The notes under the pieces: model-generated
Database searches by the model: none
Told to the model about the DNA's origin: nothing
Seen by the model: the letters and a program-made list of their open reading frames with translations, nothing else
NCBI GenBank assembly: GCA_013288885.1
Contig: JABDBA010000001.1
Location: 335,840 to 399,839, forward strand
Direction of reading: 5' to 3'
From: Gammaproteobacteria bacterium
GTDB taxonomy: Bacteria > Pseudomonadota > Gammaproteobacteria > JABDBA01
Length of the DNA stretch: 64,000 nt
In this document: in pieces, positions 55,171-64,000 of the stretch
Position numbering within the stretch: position 1 is the first letter of the stretch
Layout: each line of letters starts with the position of its first letter
Made by a program: the position numbers and the translations under genes

Positions 55171-56388
55171 ATTCCTCCACCGATACACCATCACTGCACT
55201 CAAACCTACCCCAAACGCCGCAATAAAAATCGGCAACACCACACTCATCGTCGACAAAACACCGACTATCAAACCATCTATACCAAAACCTAACGCCATG
55301 ATCGAACCGGTAATCCCCATAACCCAACCTTGCGAATCTGCATCTACCTGGTTCGAAAACATCGTTAACAGCGAAGAATAAGACATCGCCAATGCAGCAC
55401 CGATAGGCACTATACAAATCCAAGCGACCAGCGCGTGAGTAATAGAACCTGTAATAAACATAAACAACGCCGAAATAATAAAACCCGCAGCCGTCACATT
55501 CTTCAACGCAAAACGCTTACTAAAAAACTGCACTAAAAACCCAGTGCCCAAACTAAAACCTACACTCATTAATGCCATAAAAAGCGCAACATCGGTTGTG
55601 GTAAACCCATAACGACGCAACAAGAACATCGAAATGAAACTGTAAAAACTACTCCAACCTAAAATCATAACTAACATAATGATCGACAAATCACGCACTT
55701 TGTGATTTTTAAAAGCAGAAAGAATAATTTCAATCGCACGATGTAATTTAAAAGAAACTTTATGAATATGCGTAAACGTCTCGTGAAAATAAAAAAATAA
55801 TAAACCGGCATTGATTAACGAAAAGACTGCCGCAAAATACAGTGGCGTTGAAAAAGTAAACCAAGCAAGAAGACGTGGATCAGAGAAAAATCCACCAATC
55901 AATGGGCCAAAAACAAAACCCAGTGTCGTAGCAAATAAAATCATACCGATGTTGCGCGCCTTATGTTGTGGGTCGCTGATGTCGATAATGGCAGCTTGCG
56001 CAATCGATTGACTGCCGGAAGTAAACCCCGCCACGATGCGCCCGAATAACAACAAACTAAGACTACTGAATGTTACGCCGAGTGCGGAAATAAAATAACC
56101 CACAAAATTGCCCAGCAAACAAATCATCAACGATTTTTTGCGGCCAATTTGATCAGAGAGATCACCCAACACCGCTGACCCAAAAAACCAACACAACATG
56201 AAAATACTTACAATAAAACCAAAAATAAAATTACGCGTATGTGGCGAATAATTTGCAGCTAAAAAATGGCTGCTGGGATCCATGATCAGCGAATTTAAAA
56301 TCGGAAAGATTAAACCTAACCCCATACCATCGATAAAAATGATCAGAAAAAGGGGCGCGGCGGTTAACAGAAATTTTTTATAGGGCAT
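55147..56388 (-). CDS. MFS transporter (TetA-like), repeat-derived C-terminus
   Basis: A 413-residue, 12-helix major facilitator of the TCR/Tet group: FIDGMGLGLIFPILNSLI in helix 1, GSAVLGDLSDQIGRKKSLM for the loop 2-3 motif, GFVFGPLIGGFFSD for motif C. The last residues (RNGFPPARE) are encoded by the GTCATTCCCG...CGGGAATCC repeat at 55147-55170, so the original stop seems to have been lost or replaced. Substrate unknown. Confidence 0.87.
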   Translation of the reverse strand: MPYKKFLLTAAPLFLIIFIDGMGLGLIFPILNSLIMDPSSHFLAANYSPHTRNFIFGFIVSIFMLCWFFGSAVLGDLSDQIGRKKSLMICLLGNFVGYFISALGVTFSSLSLLLFGRIVAGFTSGSQSIAQAAIIDISDPQHKARNIGMILFATTLGFVFGPLIGGFFSDPRLLAWFTFSTPLYFAAVFSLINAGLLFFYFHETFTHIHKVSFKLHRAIEIILSAFKNHKVRDLSIIMLVMILGWSSFYSFISMFLLRRYGFTTTDVALFMALMSVGFSLGTGFLVQFFSKRFALKNVTAAGFIISALFMFITGSITHALVAWICIVPIGAALAMSYSSLLTMFSNQVDADSQGWVMGITGSIMALGFGIDGLIVGVLSTMSVVLPIFIAAFGVGLSAVMVYRWRNGFPPARE

Positions 56389-56607
56389 ATATTCTTCGCG
56401 TTTGAGTTGTTCAAATTAAGTGCGGATTATAGCACAAAAACAATAGCTTGTGTTTTTTATTCTGTCAAAACACAACATATGGTTAAGGTGAAAATCATAG
56501 CGAAAAAACTGGCAAAAACCCGCAAATAACGTTAGAATAGAGTTTCTGGAGTTTTATCAGGGCTAGATTTGTTTATTGATGAGTTAGATTATAATAAGGA
56601 AATTACA

Positions 56608-57360
56608 ATGGCTTTACCAGCACCACAACAAAGATTTTTTTCACCATCTCCTACCGATCAAAATAATGATAGCGCCGCGTTGCTGCAACAATTTGCTGAA
56701 ATTGTAAAACGTGATGCGCCGGAAAAAGCAGATAGAGATTGTTTTTTAGTTCACCCGGTGAATGCTCACCCTGATAATGAGCCTGTCGACCAATGGGTAA
56801 TAAATTTTACTCGTGATTTAGAAAATGCCAGCATACAAGTGGCTTCTGATCTTAAACATGCTGACAGTAACACGGGTCTCGATCGTGCTGCTTACCAACG
56901 CAAACTTGTTTTGGAGTTATATGATGCAGTAATGATGATTGTAACCCCAGCATTTGCAGAAAGATTAAATAACGGATTTGAAGGCAAAAAAGATCCTTTG
57001 GTGCGTTTAGAAAAAATGCAATTTCAACTTGCGATAAAAAATACGCAAGAAAATGAAGACCATAAAGTGATAGTGATTCAACTCGGAGATTGTGAAGTTA
57101 ATCTAGAGAAATTTATTGGCAGACAACCCGATGCTTGTTTAAGCGCAGAACAGCTTTCTTACCCGATGTTGGTAGTGAAAACCCTTAAAGAATTATTGGA
57201 TATTGACCAGCGCAGTAAGTTATGTGAAACCCTGCGTTATTATGCGACTGGTGTTCCCGCAAGCGATGTTATCAGGCCAGAAACTAACCCCCAACCTTCT
57301 ACCGAGCTTGATATGGACCGAATTATACCGCGCTTCCGCAGCCCTGGCTTTGGGGTATAG
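56608..57360 (+). CDS. Hypothetical protein
   Basis: A 250-residue soluble protein of no family I recognise. Start at 56608 has AAGGAA upstream; an in-frame TTG 13 codons earlier is less likely. The N-terminus is Pro/Gln-rich (PAPQQRFFSPSPTDQ), the middle is helical and charged, and it ends PRFRSPGFGV. No signal peptide or membrane helix. Single gene just before tRNA-Thr. Style and size would allow an effector, without direct support. Confidence 0.55.
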   Translation: MALPAPQQRFFSPSPTDQNNDSAALLQQFAEIVKRDAPEKADRDCFLVHPVNAHPDNEPVDQWVINFTRDLENASIQVASDLKHADSNTGLDRAAYQRKLVLELYDAVMMIVTPAFAERLNNGFEGKKDPLVRLEKMQFQLAIKNTQENEDHKVIVIQLGDCEVNLEKFIGRQPDACLSAEQLSYPMLVVKTLKELLDIDQRSKLCETLRYYATGVPASDVIRPETNPQPSTELDMDRIIPRFRSPGFGV

Positions 57361-57391
57361 AGCTATTTTTGCACATTAATGCCCCATTTGC

Positions 57392-57420
57392 TTGTAACAG
57401 CCCCCCATTCTTTTTATACT
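57392..57420 (+). promoter_or_regulatory. tRNA-Thr promoter
   Basis: TTGTAA, a 17-base spacer and TATACT, with the tRNA 5' end 9 bases after the -10. This is a near-consensus sigma-70 promoter. A GC-rich stretch (CACACGGGCC) overlaps the expected start. Confidence 0.75.
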
Positions 57421-57428
57421 GCACACGG

Positions 57429-57504
<76 letters not shown>

Positions 57505-57590
57505 AAAAATAAAATGTCTATTATAATTGTATTGACTCTCTCGTTACGTCACCCTATATGGTGTTAAACGTCAATGATGAGAAAACCAAA

Positions 57591-58322
57591 ATGTCTTATA
57601 CCGTAAAGAAATTAGCAAAGCTATCAGGGGTCAGTATCCGAACACTGCGTTTTTACGATTCGATTGGATTACTAAAGCCCGCTTATTATGGCGATAATAA
57701 TTATCGCTATTATGAAGAAGAGCAGATATTGATGCTGCAGCAAATTTTATTTTATCGTGAATTAGGTTTTCCTCTCAATGACATACAAAGGATTATCAGC
57801 AGTGATGACTTCAATAAAATTGATGCCTTGATTTCTCACAAGCAAGTCCTTGCACAGAGTCTTGATCGAACAAAAAAATTGATTGAGACAATTAACCAAA
57901 CCATTTTACACTTGAGAGGAAAAATAACCATGCGTGATGAAAAATTATTTGATGGCTTTGCCCATAAATTTGCGTTCGATTCATTCGTAACCGCGTTTGC
58001 ACCTGGAAACGAACAAATGCTGGATAAATATTTTGCTTCAGACCTTATAATGTTTAATCATTCAATGTCAAAACAAATTGATTTGAACGATTTGAAATCA
58101 CGTTTACCTAATTTGCAAAAGATATTGAAGGATTTAAAAAGTGAGGTAAAGGATGTTACCGCAGAGGAAGATCGTATCGCCTTTCGCGTAGAACAAAAGG
58201 CCATGTTTTATAAGCATATACCTGACGGCATACCAGTTAAGCTCGATGTTATGAATTTATATAAACTTGAAAGCGGCAAAGTCAAAGAATGGCAAATTTG
58301 GGTTAATATAACGGAAATATAG
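57591..58322 (+). CDS. MerR regulator fused to an NTF2/SnoaL-like domain
   Basis: A 243-residue protein. Residues 1-70 are a MerR DNA-binding domain (YTVKKLAKLSGVSIRTLRFYDSIGLLKPAYYGDNNYRYY); a coiled linker follows to about 115. The C-terminal ~120 residues (FASDLIMFNHSMSKQI... LYKLESGKVKEWQIWV) look like a single SnoaL/NTF2 domain rather than TipAS or a metal site; no Cys metal ligands are seen. ATG at 57591 is preferred to 57558. Gene lies between the tRNA and its fragment. Confidence 0.8.
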   Translation: MSYTVKKLAKLSGVSIRTLRFYDSIGLLKPAYYGDNNYRYYEEEQILMLQQILFYRELGFPLNDIQRIISSDDFNKIDALISHKQVLAQSLDRTKKLIETINQTILHLRGKITMRDEKLFDGFAHKFAFDSFVTAFAPGNEQMLDKYFASDLIMFNHSMSKQIDLNDLKSRLPNLQKILKDLKSEVKDVTAEEDRIAFRVEQKAMFYKHIPDGIPVKLDVMNLYKLESGKVKEWQIWVNITEI

Positions 58323-58406
58323 GATCCAGAAGTCACTGGATTTTGCTATATTTCATTTTATGTTCTATTATCTATTTTCTGTTTTTTACTTTATAAGGAG
58401 ATTATT

Positions 58407-58823
58407 ATGCAAAGTTTACGCAAAGCTAAATTATTACTCATCATTTCAGCGCTTTTATTGCCGATCTACGGGTTTGCCGCAGATACAAATTTTAGTTCCA
58501 CCTTAAACAATCAAAGCAAACAAAACGACCCTAATGGGTTCTCGCTAGTACAAGCTAAAGTTTGGTCTGAAAATGGCTGCGTACTTAACAGTGGTAGCAA
58601 AAAAATTAACCCAGGTGAAAGCACGGTTTTAGAAATCAAGCAAGGTTGTATGTGGGGCGGCGTTAGCTATAAAATCATCAGTATAAAAGATAATAAAGAT
58701 ATGGGATATTTGGCGCATAGCTTCAGAAACGGAAGTTTTAGCATAGAAATTAAAGCACCATGCAAAGATTCCGTATGTAATTTTTACGATCTGAATCCGC
58801 AACAAGATAGAGCGAAATCCTAG
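58407..58823 (+). CDS. Small secreted protein
   Basis: A 138-residue exported protein with signal peptide (MQSLRKAKLLLIISALLLPI, ending YGFA-ADT). The mature part has four Cys residues (in ENGCVLN, KQGCMWG, APCKDSVCNFYD), suggesting two disulfides, and a beta-rich look. Good ribosome site (AAGGAG). No family recognised. Ends 11 bases before the tRNA fragment. Confidence 0.6.
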   Translation: MQSLRKAKLLLIISALLLPIYGFAADTNFSSTLNNQSKQNDPNGFSLVQAKVWSENGCVLNSGSKKINPGESTVLEIKQGCMWGGVSYKIISIKDNKDMGYLAHSFRNGSFSIEIKAPCKDSVCNFYDLNPQQDRAKS

Positions 58824-58833
58824 ATAATTCAAT

Positions 58834-58866
58834 ATCAATAGGTTGGCGGTTCGACTCCGCCTTCCG
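58834..58866. repeat. Duplicate of the tRNA-Thr 3' end (candidate att site)
   Basis: ATCAATAGGTTGGCGGTTCG and the following CTCCGCCTTCCG match the anticodon-arm-to-acceptor part of tRNA-Thr with three mismatches in 33 bases, same orientation, about 1.36 kb downstream. Typical of the distal boundary left when an element integrates in a tRNA gene. Confidence 0.75.
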
Positions 58867-58878
58867 TTAGGTAACGTT

Positions 58879-61446
58879 TTATCGAAGTTGTAGGTTTGGC
58901 CGTCTCTCGGATATATCAGGCTGAACAGATTCTCGCCTAACTCCTGGTCTAGCTTTAAGGGGCGGCGGTAAATAAATATCATTTTGCATTGCAATAAGAA
59001 AAGTTTCCTCGAGTTTTTTGATTTCTTTTGTAATCGACTTGCATTCTTCATCAGATAAAGGCTTGGAACAAGATTTTGATTCTGCGGAGTTTTCTAACTG
59101 CTCTTTTAGTTTTGTCAGTTCTTGAATAGCTTTTTCATAGGGCTCTGGATCAAAGATGAGTCCTTTGCCTGGTAAACTGTGTTCATTTTTCTTCGCAAAT
59201 TGATTGCAACAGTATGTTGCCTTCTCAGTAAGTATTGTTATTGAATGCCTAAGCTGGCTTGCACGCATGCTTGTAGCTAATTCTTGGCCCTCTAAACGCT
59301 TTGTAATAGCAGAAATTTTTTTATGTAAAGGAAAAATCATGGGTTTTATTCCCCAGCGTACAAGTATTGCATCATAATTTTTATCTATAGTTATATCATC
59401 ATTTTCTAATTTCTTGCAACCAATGCCGTATTGAATGAGTTTTCGAATCACGTATAAAACATAAATTAAATTTTTATTATCTTCTTTTTCTTTCAATGGT
59501 TTTTCTAATATAGAATCAAGGAAAGATATTGCCTGCATTAATATATTTTTTTCTTCATAGATATGGCTATTAATTTGTTTGGCAACGAGCATATCTTTTT
59601 CTTCTGTAGCTTTCTCATCAGCTAAAGAGATAATTTCTTCACCGCATTCTTCTTGTTCTGCATCACCATCAAAGTAGGTATTTAATACTTCCAATAACAT
59701 CGGCATATTCTGTTTTTCCATCAATAAATCTAGTTCTGTGGCACCTTTATAGCATCCTGTAGCGATCACACAATTTCTAAATTGACTAATTCTGGCCAAT
59801 TCTTTAAAACTAGAGCTATGGCCAAGCCAACAGGCGGTATGCAATGGATTCATGCCTTCATAATTTTCATGCATAGGCGTAACAGCGACGGCTTTCATTT
59901 CGGCTGCGAAATCAGGTATGTGTAATAGCAACTGCTGCGTTAATAATTTTATTATCCGAACGTTTGGTTGTTCTTGAGTAATGATTGCAAGATGAAGACA
60001 AGTCATTCCTTTATATCTTCCTGCCGGAAAACACGCAAAAATATTTTGATCGGGATGGTATCGATATCTTTGTATCAGCATTGGCGCAATGGCTGCTGGT
60101 AGGGGAACATCTGCATCATCAGTAACGATAGCCATACCCACAGTATTCAATCCGGTAAATGAACAACCTACTGGCAGTGATTTAGCTAAATTAGCGCCTG
60201 CTGTTATTAAAAAGTCGGACAATTTAAGTAATTTGTAAGAAACAGCAAACTGTAAAGCATTATATCCTTTTACCTTTTGGTAGGCGCCACTAAAATCAAG
60301 TTCATTATTCAGTAATCGCTCATTGAGATTTAATTTTTTGAAAAAATCAAAATACAATTCAGTTCCTTCTTCACTGCGATTACGTTCGCATAATATATGG
60401 TAACTCATTAGCGCAACTTGTAAAAGGGTAGATAATTCTGCGGGAAATTTTAAATGCAAAAAATCAAGCGTGGCAGTGGTTAAATAATGATTTGATACAT
60501 TTAATAATAAATCAAGATTACAAGTGGCATTTAAATCTACTAATTTTTGAGCCGATTTTAATTTGTTTAGCCCTATTGCATATTGTAAAGGAGTTTCAGT
60601 TTTTCCGAACATTATAGCATTAACAGCTATACCCCAATCAGTGATACAGTATGAAATAAATGGTCCATTTTCTTCTTCAATAAACCTGATGAGCACCTTC
60701 GTTTTTTCTATTTCTGCATAAACAAAAAAAGGTAAGTTATTTAAAACAAGTTTAATAATTTCAGCGTTTTGACTCAAGACAGCATAATAGAGAATCGATT
60801 GTTCTATAGGTTGCGTACTTGCAGCAAGATATGCCCGCATTTCATTTGTATCACTTTTGGTATCTAACGAAAACATCGCTACGTCACCTAAGAAAGCACT
60901 CACTGCGATAGGTCGCCACGAATCTTGTACGCAGGCAAAAAAACGATCAGGATGATCCTGAATATATTGACGCAGTGTTATATCTTCTGCGGAATAAGAC
61001 GATCTATCTTTTTTATAAAATCCTTCTGCCAAATAAGAAATTAAAGGTATTGGATTTTCAGTTTTCTCTTCACGTGTAAGAAGATGCATTACCGTTGCAC
61101 TAAGTCCACGTTCTGCAGCCACTTCCAAAAGAGTAGTGCCTCTATAACAGGCAGCATAGGGCAATGCTGTTACGACATAATCAACGGCGACAAACGCTAA
61201 TTGTTCTTGCAGATAGTGGAGCAATTCTTCATTTATGGTTTCAACACTTCCAGTTTCAGTCATTAAAAGGAGTTTATTAAAACCCAGTTCTTCTAAGATG
61301 CCTACTGCGTCGTCTGCAACTCCTTCGACGAATTTTTGCTGAGCTGATTTTAGTTTTTCAACTACGTTTGGGTCGCTAACTGCGGCCAATCGGGCCTGAA
61401 CAAGAAAATTATTGATTTGGTCTTTTTGTTGAGTGGAGATGGTCAT
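58879..61446 (-). CDS. Large ankyrin-repeat protein (candidate effector)
   Basis: An 855-residue cytosolic-type protein with ankyrin repeats across residues 100-590: GTTLLEVAAERGLSATVMHLLTREE, ETPLQYAIGLNKLKSAQKLVDLNA, GYNALQFAVSYKLLKLSDFLITAGANL, GMTCLHLAIITQEQPNVRIIKLL and GMNPLHTACWLGHSS. The C-terminal 250 residues are charged and helical, ending in a basic, Pro/Arg-rich tail. No signal peptide. The length and architecture resemble Legionella and Coxiella Dot/Icm ankyrin effectors, but no secretion genes are in the window. Confidence 0.8.
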   Translation of the reverse strand: MTISTQQKDQINNFLVQARLAAVSDPNVVEKLKSAQQKFVEGVADDAVGILEELGFNKLLLMTETGSVETINEELLHYLQEQLAFVAVDYVVTALPYAACYRGTTLLEVAAERGLSATVMHLLTREEKTENPIPLISYLAEGFYKKDRSSYSAEDITLRQYIQDHPDRFFACVQDSWRPIAVSAFLGDVAMFSLDTKSDTNEMRAYLAASTQPIEQSILYYAVLSQNAEIIKLVLNNLPFFVYAEIEKTKVLIRFIEEENGPFISYCITDWGIAVNAIMFGKTETPLQYAIGLNKLKSAQKLVDLNATCNLDLLLNVSNHYLTTATLDFLHLKFPAELSTLLQVALMSYHILCERNRSEEGTELYFDFFKKLNLNERLLNNELDFSGAYQKVKGYNALQFAVSYKLLKLSDFLITAGANLAKSLPVGCSFTGLNTVGMAIVTDDADVPLPAAIAPMLIQRYRYHPDQNIFACFPAGRYKGMTCLHLAIITQEQPNVRIIKLLTQQLLLHIPDFAAEMKAVAVTPMHENYEGMNPLHTACWLGHSSSFKELARISQFRNCVIATGCYKGATELDLLMEKQNMPMLLEVLNTYFDGDAEQEECGEEIISLADEKATEEKDMLVAKQINSHIYEEKNILMQAISFLDSILEKPLKEKEDNKNLIYVLYVIRKLIQYGIGCKKLENDDITIDKNYDAILVRWGIKPMIFPLHKKISAITKRLEGQELATSMRASQLRHSITILTEKATYCCNQFAKKNEHSLPGKGLIFDPEPYEKAIQELTKLKEQLENSAESKSCSKPLSDEECKSITKEIKKLEETFLIAMQNDIYLPPPLKARPGVRRESVQPDISERRPNLQLR

Positions 61447-61653
61447 TGGTTAAGCTCTTTAAAGTCTTCATATGACACATGCAATATCGCATAAGCCTAT
61501 GATAAACATAATCCATATTAACATAACTTATTTGATTAATGTTTGCTCTTAAGGTCATTGTGGTAGAGTGAGCTTCATATTTAAGCTCAAATAAGCATTC
61601 AGACATTATGGTTGAATATTATTTGAGCAACTAGCACAATTGTCGTAATCCGC

Positions 61654-61681
61654 TTGCTAGTTTCTAAATAAGTGCTATAAA
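61654..61681 (+). promoter_or_regulatory. Promoter of the first pilin gene
   Basis: TTGCTA, 16 bases, TATAAA: a sigma-70-like promoter about 47 bases before the start codon. No GG-N10-GC sigma-54 site was found, although pilA is RpoN-dependent in several relatives. Confidence 0.5.
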
Positions 61682-61727
61682 TAAGTAGAAGACTTTACTT
61701 TTTAACTCAGTAATCATGGAGGTTATT

Positions 61728-62189
61728 ATGAGGCACTATACATCGGTAGTTCGAAAGCAATCGGGCTTTACCTTAATCGAATTAATGATCGTCGTAGCGA
61801 TTATTGGTATTTTAGCGGCAATTGCCGTTCCTAGTTATCAGAATTATACCAATAGGGCAAAGTTCTCTGAAGTAGTACAGGCTTCGGCGCCTTATAAACT
61901 TGCAGTTGAAACCTGCGCACAAGATTTTGGTGTATTGGCAGGTAGTTGCGACACTCCTGGTACCAATGGGATCCCAACAGCATTTGCAGCACCTAACGGA
62001 ACCACGGGTTATACGGCCAGTGTTGCCATCAGTGCAGGTGGTGTTGTTACTGCAACTTCGCAACAAATTACTGCGGGTGGTACGCCCCCATATACTTTTA
62101 TTTTGACACCAACTTTACAAGCCAATAACCAAGTAACTTGGGTGACAAGTGCAGCAAGTACTTGCTTAGCGCAAGCTCTGTGTAGATAA
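61728..62189 (+). CDS. pilA: Type IV pilin, copy 1
   Basis: Major-pilin-type protein of 153 residues. It has a short basic leader before the prepilin peptidase site, then [33 protein letters not shown] with Glu5 of the mature pilin. Cys pairs are ETCAQDFG...GSCDTPG and the C-terminal TCLAQALC loop. The ATG at 61728 follows GGAGG. A close paralogue follows 115 bases downstream. Confidence 0.95.
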   Translation: MRHYTSVVRKQSGFTLIELMIVVAIIGILAAIAVPSYQNYTNRAKFSEVVQASAPYKLAVETCAQDFGVLAGSCDTPGTNGIPTAFAAPNGTTGYTASVAISAGGVVTATSQQITAGGTPPYTFILTPTLQANNQVTWVTSAASTCLAQALCR

Positions 62190-62220
62190 TAAAAGTGTGT
62201 AGATAAAAGATTATGTCGGT

Positions 62221-62250
62221 GTTGCCTTCGCTTAACTTAGCGAAGGTAAC
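62221..62250. other. Hairpin between the two pilin genes
   Basis: CCTTCGCT and AGCGAAGG form an 8-bp stem, extended to 12 by GTTG/TAAC, with a 6-base loop. There is no T-run after it, so it is more likely an mRNA-processing or attenuation element than a full terminator. Confidence 0.45.
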
Positions 62251-62303
62251 GCCCATAAGTAGGAGAAGGATCCTTTATATCAATATCTTAGAGGGAGGTT
62301 TTT

Positions 62304-62765
62304 ATGAAGTACTATACACCCGTAGTTCGAAGTCAATCAGGTTTTACCTTAATCGAATTAATGATAGTCGTAGCGATTATCGGTATTTTAGCTGCAATCG
62401 CAGTTCCTAGTTATCAGAATTATACAAATAGGTCAAAGTTCACTGAAGTGGTGCAAGCGACCTCCCCTTATAAGCTTGCTGTTGAAACTTGTGCGCAGGA
62501 TTTCGCAGCGTTAACTGGAACTTGCGACACACCCGGCACCAATGGGATCCCAACAGCATTTGCAGCACCTAATGCAACCACGGGTTACACGGCCAGTGTT
62601 GCCATAGGGGCTGGTGGTGTTATTACAGCAACTTCACAACAGATAACTTCGGGTGGTACGCCTCCTTATACTTTCATTCTTGACCCCACTTTACAGGCTA
62701 ATAACCAAGTAACTTGGGTGACAGATCCAGCTAGTACTTGCTTGGCACAAGCTCTTTGTAGATAA
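62304..62765 (+). CDS. Type IV pilin, copy 2
   Basis: A 153-residue pilin nearly identical to copy 1 through the N-terminal helix and much of the globular domain, with scattered changes (for example [40 protein letters not shown]). Same Cys pattern. Preceded by GGAGG. Tandem duplication of the major pilin gene, with both copies under coding constraint. Confidence 0.94.
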   Translation: MKYYTPVVRSQSGFTLIELMIVVAIIGILAAIAVPSYQNYTNRSKFTEVVQATSPYKLAVETCAQDFAALTGTCDTPGTNGIPTAFAAPNATTGYTASVAIGAGGVITATSQQITSGGTPPYTFILDPTLQANNQVTWVTDPASTCLAQALCR

Positions 62766-62792
62766 AAGTTTGTAGGTAGTAATCTTATCTGT

Positions 62793-62822
62793 GGTGGGTT
62801 GGCAGTCTGCTGTTAACCCACC
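62793..62822. terminator. Bidirectional terminator between pilin and ferredoxin genes
   Basis: GGTGGGTT and AACCCACC form an 8-bp stem with a 14-base loop, followed by TTATCTTTT on the right. Placed between convergent genes. Confidence 0.65.
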
Positions 62823-62829
62823 TTATCTT

Positions 62830-63189
62830 TTAAAGAGTTTTTTTCGCCTTTACCCGTGCAAGAGCCGCTTGAATATATTCTTTTTGTGTAATCACTTCGT
62901 TGTTAGAAATTTCTTCAGGATTTTTTTCGATGGTTTGCCGTTGTTTGCGCGCAATGACGCGTTGTTTTGTTTTGGTTTTGTTGATTTGAAAATGTGGTTT
63001 AGTAATGGGGATCATGTCGATACAATCAACGGGGCACGGTGCAATACAAAGTTCACAGCCTACACATTCATTGGCGATCACAGTATGCATTTGTTGAGCA
63101 CTGCCGATAATCGCGTCGAATGGGCAAGCTTGAATGCATTTGGTGCAGCCAATGCATTCGGCTTCGCGGATAACAGCTAGGGGTGTCAT
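62830..63189 (-). CDS. RnfB-type 4Fe-4S ferredoxin protein
   Basis: A 119-residue protein with two 4Fe-4S motifs ([16 protein letters not shown] and [16 protein letters not shown]) followed by a basic tail of about 55 residues. It corresponds to the ferredoxin-like C-terminal half of RnfB/RsxB, without the N-terminal membrane segment. The ATG at 63189 overlaps the metG stop (ATGA). In relatives a similar gene also follows metG and serves electron transfer. Confidence 0.88.
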   Translation of the reverse strand: MTPLAVIREAECIGCTKCIQACPFDAIIGSAQQMHTVIANECVGCELCIAPCPVDCIDMIPITKPHFQINKTKTKQRVIARKQRQTIEKNPEEISNNEVITQKEYIQAALARVKAKKTL

Positions 63190-64000
63190 TTCACTCTCAT
63201 GCCTGCTTCTGCGCCTTCGTCGGGGTGCAGCACCCACAAATCTGCGCCGCCAGGGCCCGCAGCTAATACCATGCCTTCCGACATGCCAAAGCGCATTTTA
63301 CGTGGAGCGAGATTGGCGACAATAACGGTTAATTTTCCTTCTAATTCTGCTGGGTCATACGCCGATTTAACGCCAGCAAAAATCTGTCGTGTTTCACCAC
63401 CGATATCGACGATTAGTTTTAATAATTTATCGGCTTCTGGCACGCTTTCGGCTTTTACAATGCGTGCGATGCGCAGATCAATTTTAGCAAAATCATCATA
63501 GCTAATTTCTGGCCGTAAAGGATCTTGCGTTAAGTGGGTAGATACTTGTGGCGTATCATTGGTAGGTGTTGCTTCTGCGGCGATTTCATTTTTCATGGCG
63601 GTTATTTGCTCTTCAGTAATGCGTTGTAATAACGGTTTAAAGGGATTAATTTTGTGTTTGGCTAAAATAGTTTTGCGATCGTTCCATGTCATGGGCGCTA
63701 TATTTAAAAATTCCTCGGTGTCCTTGGCCGTAGCAGGCAAAATAGGTTTTAGATAGATCATTAAAATGCGAAATAAATTTAACCCCATGCTGCAAACTTC
63801 GTGCACATGTTGTGCTTTAGCAGTTTCTTTGATCAAGGCCCACGGTTTTTCGGCATCGATATATTGGTTGGCGCGATCAGCTAATTCCATAATGGTACGT
63901 ACTGCGCGGCTGAACTCGCGCGTTTCAAAATGTTCTGCAATGCTATCGCCGGCGTTGATGCAATGTTCTAATAACGCTTTATCGGCACAACGTTCAGATA
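63186..64000 (-). CDS. metG: Methionyl-tRNA synthetase (partial, C-terminal part)
   Basis: The frame continues past the right edge. Visible is the end of the anticodon-binding region ([41 protein letters not shown]), a linker, and the C-terminal Trbp111-like tRNA-binding domain ([46 protein letters not shown]... [23 protein letters not shown]). The catalytic core lies outside the window. Confidence 0.96.
   Translation of the reverse strand, partial: SERCADKALLEHCINAGDSIAEHFETREFSRAVRTIMELADRANQYIDAEKPWALIKETAKAQHVHEVCSMGLNLFRILMIYLKPILPATAKDTEEFLNIAPMTWNDRKTILAKHKINPFKPLLQRITEEQITAMKNEIAAEATPTNDTPQVSTHLTQDPLRPEISYDDFAKIDLRIARIVKAESVPEADKLLKLIVDIGGETRQIFAGVKSAYDPAELEGKLTVIVANLAPRKMRFGMSEGMVLAAGPGGADLWVLHPDEGAEAGMRVK

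Overview
The window looks like a chromosomal segment of a low-GC, host-associated gammaproteobacterium of the order Legionellales (Coxiellaceae, Diplorickettsiaceae or Berkiellaceae type). This is inferred from standard gammaproteobacterial housekeeping genes (recA-recX, alaS, lysC-csrA, lipB-lipA, xseB-ispA, pilA, metG) next to large ankyrin-repeat proteins, one of which ends in a eukaryotic CaaX prenylation box, an LssY-type DedA/PAP2 protein and an XYP-type cyclodipeptide synthase. No species can be named from the sequence alone.

Region 1 (1-25.2 kb) is a nonribosomal peptide cluster. A leftward TonB/TonB-dependent receptor pair (1-2494) faces away from a long rightward operon (2931-25151) of almost gapless genes: a stand-alone AsnRS-like synthetase, the two glutamate mutase subunits, an MFS transporter, three NRPS proteins, a second MFS exporter, a thioesterase with a Cys nucleophile and a secreted S41 protease. 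Read by eye, the adenylation codes match Ser, Cys and Asn, the last with one change. The order is formyltransferase-A(Ser)-T-C-A(Cys)-T / C-A(Asn-like)-T-E-C-T / C-T. My reading is that glutamate mutase makes 3-methylaspartate, the AsnRS-like enzyme amidates it to 3-methylasparagine, the third module loads and epimerises it, and the peptide starts with formyl-Ser. The last two modules have no adenylation domain.

Region 2 (25.2-33.4 kb) holds a second, separate small-molecule locus: an S24-type repressor, two VUT-family membrane proteins, an isopenicillin-N-synthase-like 2-oxoglutarate/Fe(II) oxygenase and a tRNA-dependent cyclodipeptide synthase in one rightward run, followed by a leftward drug-type MFS exporter and a third VUT protein. 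A frameshifted hydrolase remnant and two tRNA genes (Arg, Ser) separate this accessory half from the core genes.

Region 3 (33.5-64 kb) is mostly core genome with accessory inserts: a CaaX ankyrin protein, a hicAB pair whose toxin has an amber codon, a MITE-like inverted-repeat element with related copies, an AlbA_2 regulator with iteron-like 9-mers beside a residual second GST 3' end, a short segment between tRNA-Thr and a copy of its 3' end, an 855-residue ankyrin protein and tandem type IV pilins. Repeats have also been absorbed into coding sequence at the N-terminus of recX and the C-terminus of an MFS transporter.
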